NCBI GenBank assembly: GCA_017307165.1
Contig: JAFKGK010000004.1
Location: 1 to 64,000 of the forward strand
Direction: 5' to 3'
Source of the DNA: Candidatus Melainabacteria bacterium
Lineage (GTDB): Bacteria > Cyanobacteriota > Vampirovibrionia > Obscuribacterales > Obscuribacteraceae
DNA: 64,000 nucleotides
Position numbers and translations under genes: made by a program. This document shows, piece after piece, positions 17,497-25,986 of the stretch. Below the pieces are notes generated by a model. The model was given only the letters and a program-made list of their open reading frames with translations, ran no database searches and was not told where the DNA came from. Positions within the stretch are counted from its first letter, which is position 1, and every line of letters starts with the position of its first letter.

Positions 17497-18537
17497 TTAG
17501 CAGAAATGCTCGAAACCGTGGCTTAGATCGAGCGCACCTGCCGGGCTCAGACCCAGCTTTGCGGCTCTCGCGCCCATCATCGGCTTTCTATTTTGCATCA
17601 AACAAACTTCACCAAGCAAAGCCGATGGATCGGACCCCGGTGCTTTTACCCTGCCGATCTCTTTAAACATTTTGCCTGCATTTTCATCCTGCAGCCTCTG
17701 CCAGGCCTCCGGAGCCATGGTGCCGACCAGCTCGTAGTCCTCGCCACCAAAGAGAGCCAGCTCGAGAGGCTCCAGATCGAGCTGTGGGCTGATGCTCTGC
17801 AGGTCGGGATGCATTGGCAGGCTCTCGCTGTCGATCTCGATCGCGACATTGCTCATGCGGGCGATCTGGCAGAGAGCGTCGGCCAGTCCATCGCTGGCAT
17901 CCATGAGGCTGGCGCGGCCCTGGGTGATGAGGGAGAAATGCATACCCTCATCGATGCGCGGCACAGGGCGCAGATGGCTGTGAAAAAATGGGAGATACGC
18001 GCTCTGATCTCTTGGTGCGCCAGTGCGCAAGAGCTGCAGGCCAAGAGCGCTCGAACCAAACTCGCCCGTGACTACCACCACATCGCCGGGTTGCGCGCCA
18101 TCGCGCATGATAGCTGCTTGAGGTGCTAGAGCCGACTCACCAAGGACGGTGACGGATATGACCACGGACTTGCCAAGGACGAGGTCGCCACCCACTATCT
18201 CGACTCCATGGGGTCGCAAGGTCTCCATAGCTCCACGATAAAAAGACTGAAGACATGACTCGGATATATCCGCCGGCAATACCAGACCGACAGTGATAAA
18301 GCGCGGGCGGCCGCCCATGGCCGCGATGTCGGAAAGATTGACGGCGCAACTCTTGGCGCCGAGGCTCTCCCAATCGGTCCAGTCCAGACAAAAATGCGTG
18401 CCCTCGACAAGCAAGTCGCAAGAGACGAGATCCAGACGCTCGTCCGGCATGAGGGCGCAATCATCGCCGATAAAAGAGCTGCCGGTCCACTGGACGATTT
18501 TTTGAACGAGTCTCTGTTCTCTTGAAAGAAATGCCAA
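17497..18537 (-). CDS. thiL: Thiamine-monophosphate kinase
   Basis: ThiL phosphorylates thiamine phosphate to thiamine diphosphate. This 346-residue protein has the PurM-like ATP-grasp-related fold with GDDCALMP, DLLVEGTHFCLDWT, the NLSDIAAMGGRP Mg/ATP motif, EIVGGDLV, and DASDGLADAL followed by FGGEDYEL. It is the first gene of the thiL-folD operon and diverges from the YggT gene at 18620. Confidence 0.95.
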   Translation of the reverse strand: MAFLSREQRLVQKIVQWTGSSFIGDDCALMPDERLDLVSCDLLVEGTHFCLDWTDWESLGAKSCAVNLSDIAAMGGRPRFITVGLVLPADISESCLQSFYRGAMETLRPHGVEIVGGDLVLGKSVVISVTVLGESALAPQAAIMRDGAQPGDVVVVTGEFGSSALGLQLLRTGAPRDQSAYLPFFHSHLRPVPRIDEGMHFSLITQGRASLMDASDGLADALCQIARMSNVAIEIDSESLPMHPDLQSISPQLDLEPLELALFGGEDYELVGTMAPEAWQRLQDENAGKMFKEIGRVKAPGSDPSALLGEVCLMQNRKPMMGARAAKLGLSPAGALDLSHGFEHFC

Positions 18538-18619
18538 GATCTACCCTTTGACAATTGCGGCGAGGTAAAAAGCAAGGATGCTACAATCAGACATCATCAG
18601 CTTATCAGTGGAGCGACCC

Positions 18620-18874
18620 ATGAACCCAGTTCTATCTCTAGTGGACGGAGTGATTGGTCTTTTTAGCATAGCCCTCTTTGCGTGGTGCCTGCTGTCATGG
18701 TTTCCCAACATTAACATGTACGAGCAACCATGGCGTACGCTCGACCGTATCGTGAGACCGGTGATCGATCCGCTGCGCAAGGTCATACCGCCTGTCGGCA
18801 ATATAGATCTTTCGCCTATCGTGCTCATCTTTGTCATCCAGATGGCGCAAAAGTTGATCCATAACTTAATGTAG
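18620..18874 (+). CDS. YggT family membrane protein
   Basis: Counted from ATG 18620 (MNPVLSLVDG, GGAG site 6 bases upstream), this is an 84-residue protein with two membrane helices flanking the family motif FPNINMYEQPWRTLDRIVRP. YggT/Ycf19 proteins are found in most bacteria and plastids and are linked to membrane and cell-envelope organisation; the biochemical role is not settled. The in-frame ATG at 18578 would add 14 residues that the family does not have. Confidence 0.88.
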   Translation: MNPVLSLVDGVIGLFSIALFAWCLLSWFPNINMYEQPWRTLDRIVRPVIDPLRKVIPPVGNIDLSPIVLIFVIQMAQKLIHNLM

Positions 18875-18879
18875 AGACA

Positions 18880-20943
18880 ATGCTTTCCAGACGTTCATTC
18901 ATCTTTCGTTCGCTCGGCATCTCAATTGCATCTTATGCCGCACTCGAGTCGCTTTTACCGCTATCTGCACTGGCAAAGAGAGCGGCTGCAAAAGTGGTGG
19001 CACCCTCCAGACCTGCCGGTCCGCACATCATCTCCAAAGACGAGTGGCCACCGGCCATTTTGCCGGATCGTGTCGGCGTCACCAATGGTGGCTTGTTGTG
19101 TTTTACAGATGAGTTTGGTCGGCTAGCTCTAGTCGATCTGCGCAATCCACAAAATCCCAAGACTCCTGCCAAGACTGTATCTGAGATACGCGGTCTTGGT
19201 CCGCGAGTGCTCGACTTTGCTGTTTGCAATGCGTCGGCCTATGGTCTGACTATAAAAGAAAACGAGCAGCAGGAGCAATCTCCTTATCTGATCAGCCTGA
19301 CCTTGACCCAGGTCAACGATCCAAAGATCGCTAACGAGATGCGTCTCAATCGTTATACTGAGGCCAACAAACTGGCTTGCAGCAATGATTTTGTCGTCGT
19401 GGGCGGGACCAGCCACACAGGCGAAAACCTCGTCTCCATATTTGGTGCCTCGCATAACGCCAGGGCGAGCGAACCGAGTTTTGTCGCGGCGCTCTCGCTC
19501 AAGATGCCGATCAGGGGCTTTGATATATTTGAGCACCAGTTGCTCATACTCTCCAGCAGTGTGGATGGTCGCAAGAGCCAGCTCGACTTCGTCACTCTGC
19601 AAGGTAATGCACCGGAGATCCAAAAGTCTCTCACTTTTGATGGAGATTTTCGCGTCATTTCGCGCATACGCGATCAAATATTGATTGCGGGCCAGGATCA
19701 GCCGGGAGCCAAGGCCAAGGCGCAGCCGGCCATCGCGCGCTTGATCGTGGCAGGCAAGGACAAGGACCCACATGCCACCAGCAGCCTCACTCTCGATCCA
19801 ATCATCGAGGTCGAGTCGGCCGCAGCAAACAAAGAACGTTTCGTGGTCATGGGCCGCAGCCGCACCGACCGGATATTTCTCTCCCTGACCTCGGACAAGG
19901 CGCATGCGCTCAGTCAAGGGCAGGTGCTCAAGATGCCCAAGGGCAAGCACGATGGTGGCAAAAAATCGCAGATCGTCCTGCGCGACAATGTCGCTTACGT
20001 GGCCTCAGGCTGGTCGGGCGTACAAATGCTGACCAAAAACAAAGGCCAGTCAGGGTTTGAAGTTACCTATAGCTACACCATCCCTCGCCTGGCGGCCTCT
20101 GGCCTGGCGATCTGGCAGGATATGGCAGTCCTTGCCGCTGCCGAATTGCAGCTCTACAACCTCAACAAGCCCGAGCATCCGCAACTGGTGTCGACGGCCG
20201 AGACCGACAATGCCATCAAGTCCATGGTCGGTGCGGGTAGTTTTGTCCTGTGCCTGACGCGCGATCAAGTGGTGCTGCGTCAGATGAAGAATCTCTCCGA
20301 AGTAGTAGCCACGACAAAGCTCTCGGCAAGCCAGTTGTGCTTTGATCGCATCAGCAAAAGATCATTTGCCATCAGAGCTCAGGACAAGTCGACCAAGATC
20401 CACAGCCTCAAGGTATTTAGCAACAGCATAGAGTCCGAAAAACCGCAGGAGATCCCTGGGTTGTTTAATCACGTACAGGCTCTAGGCAATGTGATGGCGC
20501 TCAGCGGGCTCAACGACATCGTCACCTATGACGTGAGCGATCAGGCAAAGTACACCAAAGTCGGCTCACGGCACTTTGAAAACCTCGCGGTGCGCGATAT
20601 CGGCCTGACCGAAAAAAACATGATCGTCACCGCCATCGATACCAACTCCAAAGGGTTCTTTTTGGTGCTCGATCGCCAGGATACGGATCTGCGCGTACTG
20701 GGTTCGATCGATCTGCCGCATGATGCGCTGGCTCTGGCTTGCTCGGCCGATCGCGCCGCAGTGATCGGCAAGGGAGCCGATGGTAAGGATGTGGTATCCG
20801 TGGTCGATTTTAGCTCGGCCGGCACGCCCAAGATCCTCGCCAATCTCGACGGCATCGAAGGCTCGTCGTCAGTGACCATCCGCGAAAAAGACCAGATGGC
20901 GATCGTCGCCGGTCGCGGCCTGGCTCTGGTGGCATTGAGCTAG
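18880..20943 (+). CDS. Tat-exported beta-propeller-like protein
   Basis: This 687-residue protein has an N-terminal twin-arginine signal: SRRSFIFRSLG followed by a hydrophobic segment ending SALAKRAA. The rest is beta-rich with repeated strand-turn units (LALVDLRNPQNPKTPAKTV, LQLYNLNKPEHPQLVSTAET, VSVVDFSSAGTPKI), the pattern of LVIVD-type propeller repeats in surface or periplasmic proteins. Export by Tat suggests folding in the cytoplasm. It starts 5 bases after the YggT gene. No enzymatic residues are recognised. Confidence 0.8.
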   Translation: MLSRRSFIFRSLGISIASYAALESLLPLSALAKRAAAKVVAPSRPAGPHIISKDEWPPAILPDRVGVTNGGLLCFTDEFGRLALVDLRNPQNPKTPAKTVSEIRGLGPRVLDFAVCNASAYGLTIKENEQQEQSPYLISLTLTQVNDPKIANEMRLNRYTEANKLACSNDFVVVGGTSHTGENLVSIFGASHNARASEPSFVAALSLKMPIRGFDIFEHQLLILSSSVDGRKSQLDFVTLQGNAPEIQKSLTFDGDFRVISRIRDQILIAGQDQPGAKAKAQPAIARLIVAGKDKDPHATSSLTLDPIIEVESAAANKERFVVMGRSRTDRIFLSLTSDKAHALSQGQVLKMPKGKHDGGKKSQIVLRDNVAYVASGWSGVQMLTKNKGQSGFEVTYSYTIPRLAASGLAIWQDMAVLAAAELQLYNLNKPEHPQLVSTAETDNAIKSMVGAGSFVLCLTRDQVVLRQMKNLSEVVATTKLSASQLCFDRISKRSFAIRAQDKSTKIHSLKVFSNSIESEKPQEIPGLFNHVQALGNVMALSGLNDIVTYDVSDQAKYTKVGSRHFENLAVRDIGLTEKNMIVTAIDTNSKGFFLVLDRQDTDLRVLGSIDLPHDALALACSADRAAVIGKGADGKDVVSVVDFSSAGTPKILANLDGIEGSSSVTIREKDQMAIVAGRGLALVALS

Positions 20944-20958
20944 ACTCGCAAATAAATA

Positions 20959-22218
20959 ATGAAAGCACCATCGCTGACACTACAGATCATCCTCGCCTTG
21001 ATCTTTGGCGTGCTCGCTGGCTGGCTGGCACCGGACTTTGGCAAAAATGCCAATGTGGGCGCGGATATATTTTTGCACCTGATCAAGACGATCATCGCAC
21101 CACTGGTCTTTGCGACACTGGTGGTGGGCATTGCCGGTGGTCACGGCGAGAGCCATGGTGCAGAAAACAGCAATTCGGCTTTTTCGGTCGGGCGGCTCGG
21201 GCTCAAGTGCTTGATCTATTTTGAGGCGGTCACCACCTTTGCTCTCATCGTGGGTCTCGCCACCGTCAATATCTTGCAACCCGGTCGGGGTGTCCATCTC
21301 GATATGGTCGGCACAAGCGCAGAAGCCCAAAAGCTCGTGACGACGCAACCATCGTTTGCGGCCATCGTCACCCATATTTTCCCCACCAGTGTCATCGATG
21401 CGATGGCGCGCGGGGATGTGCTGCAGATCGTGGTGTTTACGATCATCTTTGCCATGGGCGTCAAGGCAGCGAGGGCCACGCAAATAGTGGATCTGTGCCA
21501 GTCGCTGTCCGAGGTGATGTTTAAATACACGGGCTACGTGATGAAACTAGCGCCGCTCGGCGTCTTTTGCGCGATGGCGAGCACAGTCGGCGAGCATGGC
21601 CTGGGTGTGCTGCTCTCGCTGGGCAAGCTCGTCGGTACGCTGTATCTGGCGCTTGCGATCTTTATCGTTGGCGTCCTAGGGCCGATCGCGTATTTTGCCA
21701 AGGTGCCCATAAAGAAATTTTTGCAGGCGGTGCGTGAGCCTTTCATACTGGCCTTCACGACGACGAGTTCGGAGGCGGCGCTGCCCAAGGCATTGCAATC
21801 GATGGAGGCCATCGGTGTGCCGCGCCCTGTGGTGAGCTTTGTCTTGCCGCTGGGCTATACCTTTAATCTGGATGGGACGACTTTGTATCTGAGCCTGGCC
21901 GCGGTCTTTGTTGCGCAGGCGGCGGGCGTGGACATGCCGATCGGGCAGCAGCTCTTGATGATGTTGACGCTGATGCTGACTTCTAAGGGTGTGGCGGCCG
22001 TGCCGCGGGCTTCGCTGGTGATCCTGGCGGGCACCCTGGCGACATTTAACCTGCCTCTGGCCGGGATCGCCCTGATCCTGGGAGTAGATACGCTTATGGA
22101 TATGGCGCGGACCTCGGTCAATGTCCTGGGCAATTGCCTGGCTTCGGTTGTGCTGGCGCGGTGGGAAGGGGTGTTTCGCGACCCCGAAAATACGACCACC
22201 GAAAGCCAAGCTTATTAA
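20959..22218 (+). CDS. Dicarboxylate/amino acid:cation symporter (DAACS)
   Basis: This 419-residue inner-membrane transporter belongs to the GltP/DctA family. It shows the serine-rich re-entrant loop AFTTTSSEAALPKALQSM and the FNLDGTTLY motif, equivalent to the Na/H-coupling NMDGT segment, followed by ATFNLPLAGIALILGVD. These proteins take up glutamate, aspartate or C4-dicarboxylates with Na+ or H+. The substrate cannot be fixed from sequence alone. It is 15 bases downstream of the Tat-exported protein. Confidence 0.93.
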   Translation: MKAPSLTLQIILALIFGVLAGWLAPDFGKNANVGADIFLHLIKTIIAPLVFATLVVGIAGGHGESHGAENSNSAFSVGRLGLKCLIYFEAVTTFALIVGLATVNILQPGRGVHLDMVGTSAEAQKLVTTQPSFAAIVTHIFPTSVIDAMARGDVLQIVVFTIIFAMGVKAARATQIVDLCQSLSEVMFKYTGYVMKLAPLGVFCAMASTVGEHGLGVLLSLGKLVGTLYLALAIFIVGVLGPIAYFAKVPIKKFLQAVREPFILAFTTTSSEAALPKALQSMEAIGVPRPVVSFVLPLGYTFNLDGTTLYLSLAAVFVAQAAGVDMPIGQQLLMMLTLMLTSKGVAAVPRASLVILAGTLATFNLPLAGIALILGVDTLMDMARTSVNVLGNCLASVVLARWEGVFRDPENTTTESQAY

Positions 22219-22287
22219 GCAAATGTTTGCGTTCTGGTCTATAAAAGTGGGTATCTAGTTTAAGAGATAGCCCAACCGGAGGTTGCA

Positions 22288-23226
22288 ATGACATCTGCTG
22301 AACCACTCACTCGTAAGCGTTTTCCCAGGCTTTCGTCTACCGCTTTCGAGCATCCGGCAGACCGGCAGGCGCTCGAGGCCCTGCGCAGGATCCCTGGACT
22401 GGACAAGATCGTCAAAAAAATGATCGAGCTGGGCTGGGAGCGCTTTATGCGCATAGAAAACCTCGGTTCGGCAGTGCACGTATCGCCAAAGCAGTGTCCC
22501 AAGATCTACAAGCTCTTTAAGGAGGCTTGCGAGATTTTAGATGTGCCGGAGCCTGATTTGTTTTTGGCATCCAATCCTTTTGTAAATGCCTACACTTTTG
22601 GTTGCGACAGGCCCTTTATCGTCTTGCAGTCGGGACTGGTTGATCTTTTAGATGAAAAAGAATTGCAGTCTGTGATGGGACACGAGCTCGGTCACGTCAA
22701 GGCCGGGCATGTTTTGTATCGGAGTCTGGCGCTCTTGATTTTGACTGTACTGTACCAGGTCTTGCCGATCTCGCCTCTGGTGACGATGGCGATGCGTGTG
22801 GCTTTGATGGACTGGTATCGCAAATCCGAGCTGACGGCAGATCGGGCGGAGCTATTGGTGACGCAGGATCTGCAGGTCTGTCTCAATGTGCATATGAAAT
22901 TGGCGGCAGGGTCCAAGACTGTTTTTCAGCAGATGGATACGCAAGAATTTTTGCGGCAGGCTGATAGCTATGATGATCTCGATCACAGCACGCTCAACAA
23001 GTTTTACAAACTGATGAAAGAGACACAGTTGACGCATCCCCTGCCTGTTTATCGGAGCCGAGAGATCAAAAACTGGTCGGAGTCCAAGCAGTTTCAAGAG
23101 ATCATGGCCGGGCACTATCCCACCAACGATCAAGAAGTAACCGTGCGATCCTGCCCGCATTGCGGCAGCAAGATCTCGCCGAGTTTCTTTTTCTGTCCGG
23201 ATTGCGGCAAAAACTCGCGGGTCTAG
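22288..23226 (+). CDS. M48-family metallopeptidase with C-terminal zinc ribbon
   Basis: This 312-residue protein has a membrane-associated M48 peptidase domain with the zinc motif VMGHELGHVKAGH and the third-ligand segment ELTADRAEL. One hydrophobic segment (ALLILTVLYQVLPISPLV) follows the active site. The last ~25 residues form a zinc ribbon (CPHCGSKISPSFFFCPDCG). M48 enzymes degrade or process membrane proteins. ATG 22288 has a strong GGAGG site. Confidence 0.92.
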   Translation: MTSAEPLTRKRFPRLSSTAFEHPADRQALEALRRIPGLDKIVKKMIELGWERFMRIENLGSAVHVSPKQCPKIYKLFKEACEILDVPEPDLFLASNPFVNAYTFGCDRPFIVLQSGLVDLLDEKELQSVMGHELGHVKAGHVLYRSLALLILTVLYQVLPISPLVTMAMRVALMDWYRKSELTADRAELLVTQDLQVCLNVHMKLAAGSKTVFQQMDTQEFLRQADSYDDLDHSTLNKFYKLMKETQLTHPLPVYRSREIKNWSESKQFQEIMAGHYPTNDQEVTVRSCPHCGSKISPSFFFCPDCGKNSRV

Positions 23227-23266
23227 ATCGGGCTAGCTTGGTTTATTTACTGGTTAATATCCAGAC

Positions 23267-23335
23267 AAACGGAGAACCAGATTGCCGGCCGCCGGTGCTA
23301 CGCAAAGCGGCCTACACAATCTGGTTTCTCCGTTT
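23267..23335. terminator. Long hairpin between convergent genes
   Basis: Arms 23267-23284 (aaacggagaaccagattg) and 23317-23335 pair over 18 bases with one bulge, closing a 32-base loop that is itself GC-rich (gccggccgccgg). T runs flank the right arm. It sits between the 3' ends of the M48 and pirin genes and can act as a bidirectional terminator. Confidence 0.7.
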
Positions 23336-23392
23336 TTGAGTTTTAGCTCAAAGGCAAAATAAAGCAATAAGCTCCGTTTTAATTTGCCAAGT

Positions 23393-24274
23393 TTAAGCGA
23401 GTGAGCCGTTTTGATAGTCACGCACCGCTTGCTCAATTTGGGCTGGAGTATTCATCACAAAGGGGCCGTAACGTGCCACTGGCTCATTGAGGGGCTTTCC
23501 AGCCAAAAAGAGTACAGAGAGCTCGCCGCTTGCGGCGGCATTGCTGATGGTGGCAATATCTCCTGTATTTCCAAACAGCACCAACTGATCTGCCCCTGCG
23601 GTCGATTGCTGCGACTCGCTACCAAAGGAGCCGGCACCGGTTATTACATAAGCAAAGGCGGTATCGCCCTCGGTGACAGGGATTTGCACAGCGGCACCGG
23701 GTTGGAGGCGCAGATGCAAGTAGGTGATGGGGATGACTGTATCGATCTGGGCTGTGACACCAAATAAAGTGCCGGCGATGACCTTTGCGCTCACCTTGCC
23801 ATCGGCTGATACAGCCTCGGGGATGGCTGCCGATTTGATTTCTTGATAGCGTGGTGCCATCATTTTTTTGTCGGCAGGTAGGTTGACCCAGAGTTGAAAA
23901 CCGTGGAGGCGACCGCCTTTTTCAAATAAAAATGGTGAAGGCATCTCAGAGTGTATTACGCCACGACCGGCGGTCATCCATTGCACGTCGCCAGGGCCGA
24001 TCTCCCCACCGTGGCCAGCCGAATCCTCGTGGATCATCTTGCCCTCGAGCATATATGTGACCGTCTCAAAGCCTCGATGAGGGTGGTGCGGTGCGCCCTT
24101 GGCCTCGCCGGGGCCGAGTTCGACCGGTTCCATGTGGTCGAGCAGCAAAAAGGGATCTATGTATGAGCGCTCGCGCGTCGGGAAGGGGCGGCGGATCGAG
24201 AATCCTTCTCCTTCTTTGGTGGCGATGGAGGTGATGATCTCCTGTACGCGTCTTTCATTTGTTTTTACAGCCAT
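23393..24274 (-). CDS. Pirin family protein (YhaK/quercetinase-like cupin)
   Basis: Counted from ATG 24274 (MAVKTNERRV), this is a 293-residue bicupin. The N-terminal cupin has the metal-binding set HHPHRGFETVTYMLEG, then HEDSAGHGGEI and GRGVIHSEMP. Pirins bind Fe and act as quercetin dioxygenases or redox-linked regulators. The in-frame upstream extension lacks similarity to the family and runs into the MarR gene. The MarR regulator 43 bases upstream probably controls it. Confidence 0.92.
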   Translation of the reverse strand: MAVKTNERRVQEIITSIATKEGEGFSIRRPFPTRERSYIDPFLLLDHMEPVELGPGEAKGAPHHPHRGFETVTYMLEGKMIHEDSAGHGGEIGPGDVQWMTAGRGVIHSEMPSPFLFEKGGRLHGFQLWVNLPADKKMMAPRYQEIKSAAIPEAVSADGKVSAKVIAGTLFGVTAQIDTVIPITYLHLRLQPGAAVQIPVTEGDTAFAYVITGAGSFGSESQQSTAGADQLVLFGNTGDIATISNAAASGELSVLFLAGKPLNEPVARYGPFVMNTPAQIEQAVRDYQNGSLA

Positions 24275-24317
24275 TGTCTTGTCCTCGCTGTTTGTTGGAT
24301 ATCTATTATTGGGGACC

Positions 24318-24797
24318 TTATCGCTTGCGCATGCTGGCGGCCTTTGCCTCGGCACCCTTGCCCAGCTTTTTGAGCAGGACCATGAGTTGCTGCTTTTCGC
24401 TTTTATCCAGATGGTCGAGCGCATCGTGCATGTCGAGCGCGTGTCGATCAAAGGCGCGGGTTATGAGACGCCGCCCCTCCGCAGTCAAGTCGACGAGCCG
24501 CACGCGGCGGTCATTTGGGTCGTCTGATCTAAAGACCAGACCTCGGCTCTCCAGGCGATCTACGGCACTTGTGATGGAGCCGGATGTCAAAAGGATCTTT
24601 TTGCCAATCGTATTGACGGGCATCGGTCCTTTGTGGAGGATCGACTCGAGCACCGCAAAGTCGCTCAGGCACATGTCCAGCCCCTCGATACTGGCGTGGG
24701 CGCGGGCCTCGACTGAGCGGGAGGCCTTGGATAGCAAAAGCCATAGTTTGACGGCTTGCTCCTCTGCTTTGGTTTGTTTTGTCGATTTGTCATTCAT
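24318..24797 (-). CDS. MarR-family transcriptional regulator
   Basis: Counted from ATG 24797, this is a 159-residue winged-HTH protein. The DNA-binding part reads LTSGSITSAVDRLESRGLV, followed by the wing DPNDRRVRLVDLTAEGRRL, all typical of MarR. It probably represses itself and the pirin gene, since the inverted repeats at 24837-24869 lie 40 bases upstream of its start. Confidence 0.93.
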   Translation of the reverse strand: MNDKSTKQTKAEEQAVKLWLLLSKASRSVEARAHASIEGLDMCLSDFAVLESILHKGPMPVNTIGKKILLTSGSITSAVDRLESRGLVFRSDDPNDRRVRLVDLTAEGRRLITRAFDRHALDMHDALDHLDKSEKQQLMVLLKKLGKGAEAKAASMRKR

Positions 24798-24836
24798 TTG
24801 GATTGATCCATTGCCTACATTTTTACTGTAGCACAT

Positions 24837-24869
24837 ATCTTGATCTCAAGATACTTTATATCAAGGTAT
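24837..24869. promoter_or_regulatory. Probable MarR operator (two inverted repeats)
   Basis: The perfect repeat ATCTTGA-TC-TCAAGAT (24837-24852) has the size and shape of MarR-family operators. A second, weaker palindrome (atacttt ... aaggtat, 24851-24869) abuts it. Both are directly upstream of the marR-like gene, consistent with autorepression. Confidence 0.7.
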
Positions 24870-24940
24870 TAAGAAACAGCTTCTTTAGATGATTGGCTGA
24901 TGCTTGGATGCTTAGTCTTACTTTCTATATCTCAGCAGAT

Positions 24941-24996
24941 AGGCTAAATTAAAAGCGGCCCATTTGCGTAAGCACCGGGCCGCGTTAATTTAGCCT
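24941..24996 (-). terminator. Strong hairpin after the TPR/nucleotidase operon
   Basis: Outer arms aggctaaattaa (24941-24952) and ttaatttagcct (24985-24996), plus inner arms gcggccc and gggccgc, give a nearly perfect long stem. It follows the end of the minus-strand operon 27976-25012 and precedes the marR promoter, so it probably ends that transcript. Confidence 0.72.
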
Positions 24997-25011
24997 GTCT
25001 GTTGTCCATAT

Positions 25012-25986
25012 CTAAAGCAACAAGCTAGTCTGCTCCTCATCCCCTTCATCATCCCCATCCGGCACCACTACCGGGGCCACCGGGGCCTTGGGCGTGGCTG
25101 CAGCATCAAAAGACAAGGGCTCAAACAGAGGCTCCAGCAATTTTTCGGCAACTATGCGTTGTTCTATATAATGATCGAGCATGGTATCGAGTTTGCGATT
25201 TTCAAATGCATGCTGAGCCGGTGGTGTGGCCAGCTCCTTGCTCGATGGTCTCGCAATCATCGCCCGCGTGCGATAATCAAGCTCCGCTGCATCCATCACG
25301 GCCGCTTGCAAAAAATCATCCGGCAATCTACCAGCCTTGGCCTTGGTCCTGAGCGCCGCCCCCTTCAACTTGTTTTTATGCTCTTTCCAATAATTGCTGG
25401 CAAAGGCCAGACGCTGGGCCGAGCTCACAAAACGCTTATAAATTTCCAGGCTTGCACCATTGGTGATATCACCTTTGATCTGCTGAGCAAGCGCATAGGA
25501 TGCCAGTCCCGAATCCCCATTGATCTCTGGATCAGCACCTGGATAGCGCATTTCTTTTTCTATAAATTGCCGCGCACGTTGCCATTGCTTATCAAACAGC
25601 CACTCTGCATACTCCCTGGCAAATTCTACTCTTTCCTTTGGATCGGTTGCCGCAAGATACTCGGCATTACGTGGCAAAGCACTCGAACGCAAGACAAAAT
25701 ACTCATTGTCCCGCTTGTCGGCATCGACCTTTTCGAGATCGGACTCGCTTAGTTTTTCGTGCACGATCAATTTGAGGATATAGTCACGCAACTCTTCTTT
25801 GCGCTTTTGAGGGGACTTGTCACCGACAGACCCATCAAAAATGATCTTTAGATCAGCCGGCAGCTTGGTCTCAACTGAGGCACCGTCAGTGGTGATATTG
25901 ACCACGGCGGGCTCATCAGCCGCATACGCCACAAAAGGCAGGATCATCGCAACTGCTTGCAGTGCAATGGCAGGCAAGATTTTCAT
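25012..25986 (-). CDS. Secreted hypothetical protein, third gene of the TPR operon
   Basis: Counted from ATG 25986, this is a 324-residue protein with a signal peptide (ILPAIALQAVAMILPFVAYA). The mature part is charged and mostly helical, with a Pro/Asp/Glu-rich C-terminus (VVPDGDDEGDEEQTS). The start overlaps the TPR gene stop (ATGA), so translation is coupled. I do not recognise the domain; a periplasmic partner of the TPR protein is plausible. Confidence 0.75.
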   Translation of the reverse strand: MKILPAIALQAVAMILPFVAYAADEPAVVNITTDGASVETKLPADLKIIFDGSVGDKSPQKRKEELRDYILKLIVHEKLSESDLEKVDADKRDNEYFVLRSSALPRNAEYLAATDPKERVEFAREYAEWLFDKQWQRARQFIEKEMRYPGADPEINGDSGLASYALAQQIKGDITNGASLEIYKRFVSSAQRLAFASNYWKEHKNKLKGAALRTKAKAGRLPDDFLQAAVMDAAELDYRTRAMIARPSSKELATPPAQHAFENRKLDTMLDHYIEQRIVAEKLLEPLFEPLSFDAAATPKAPVAPVVVPDGDDEGDEEQTSLLL

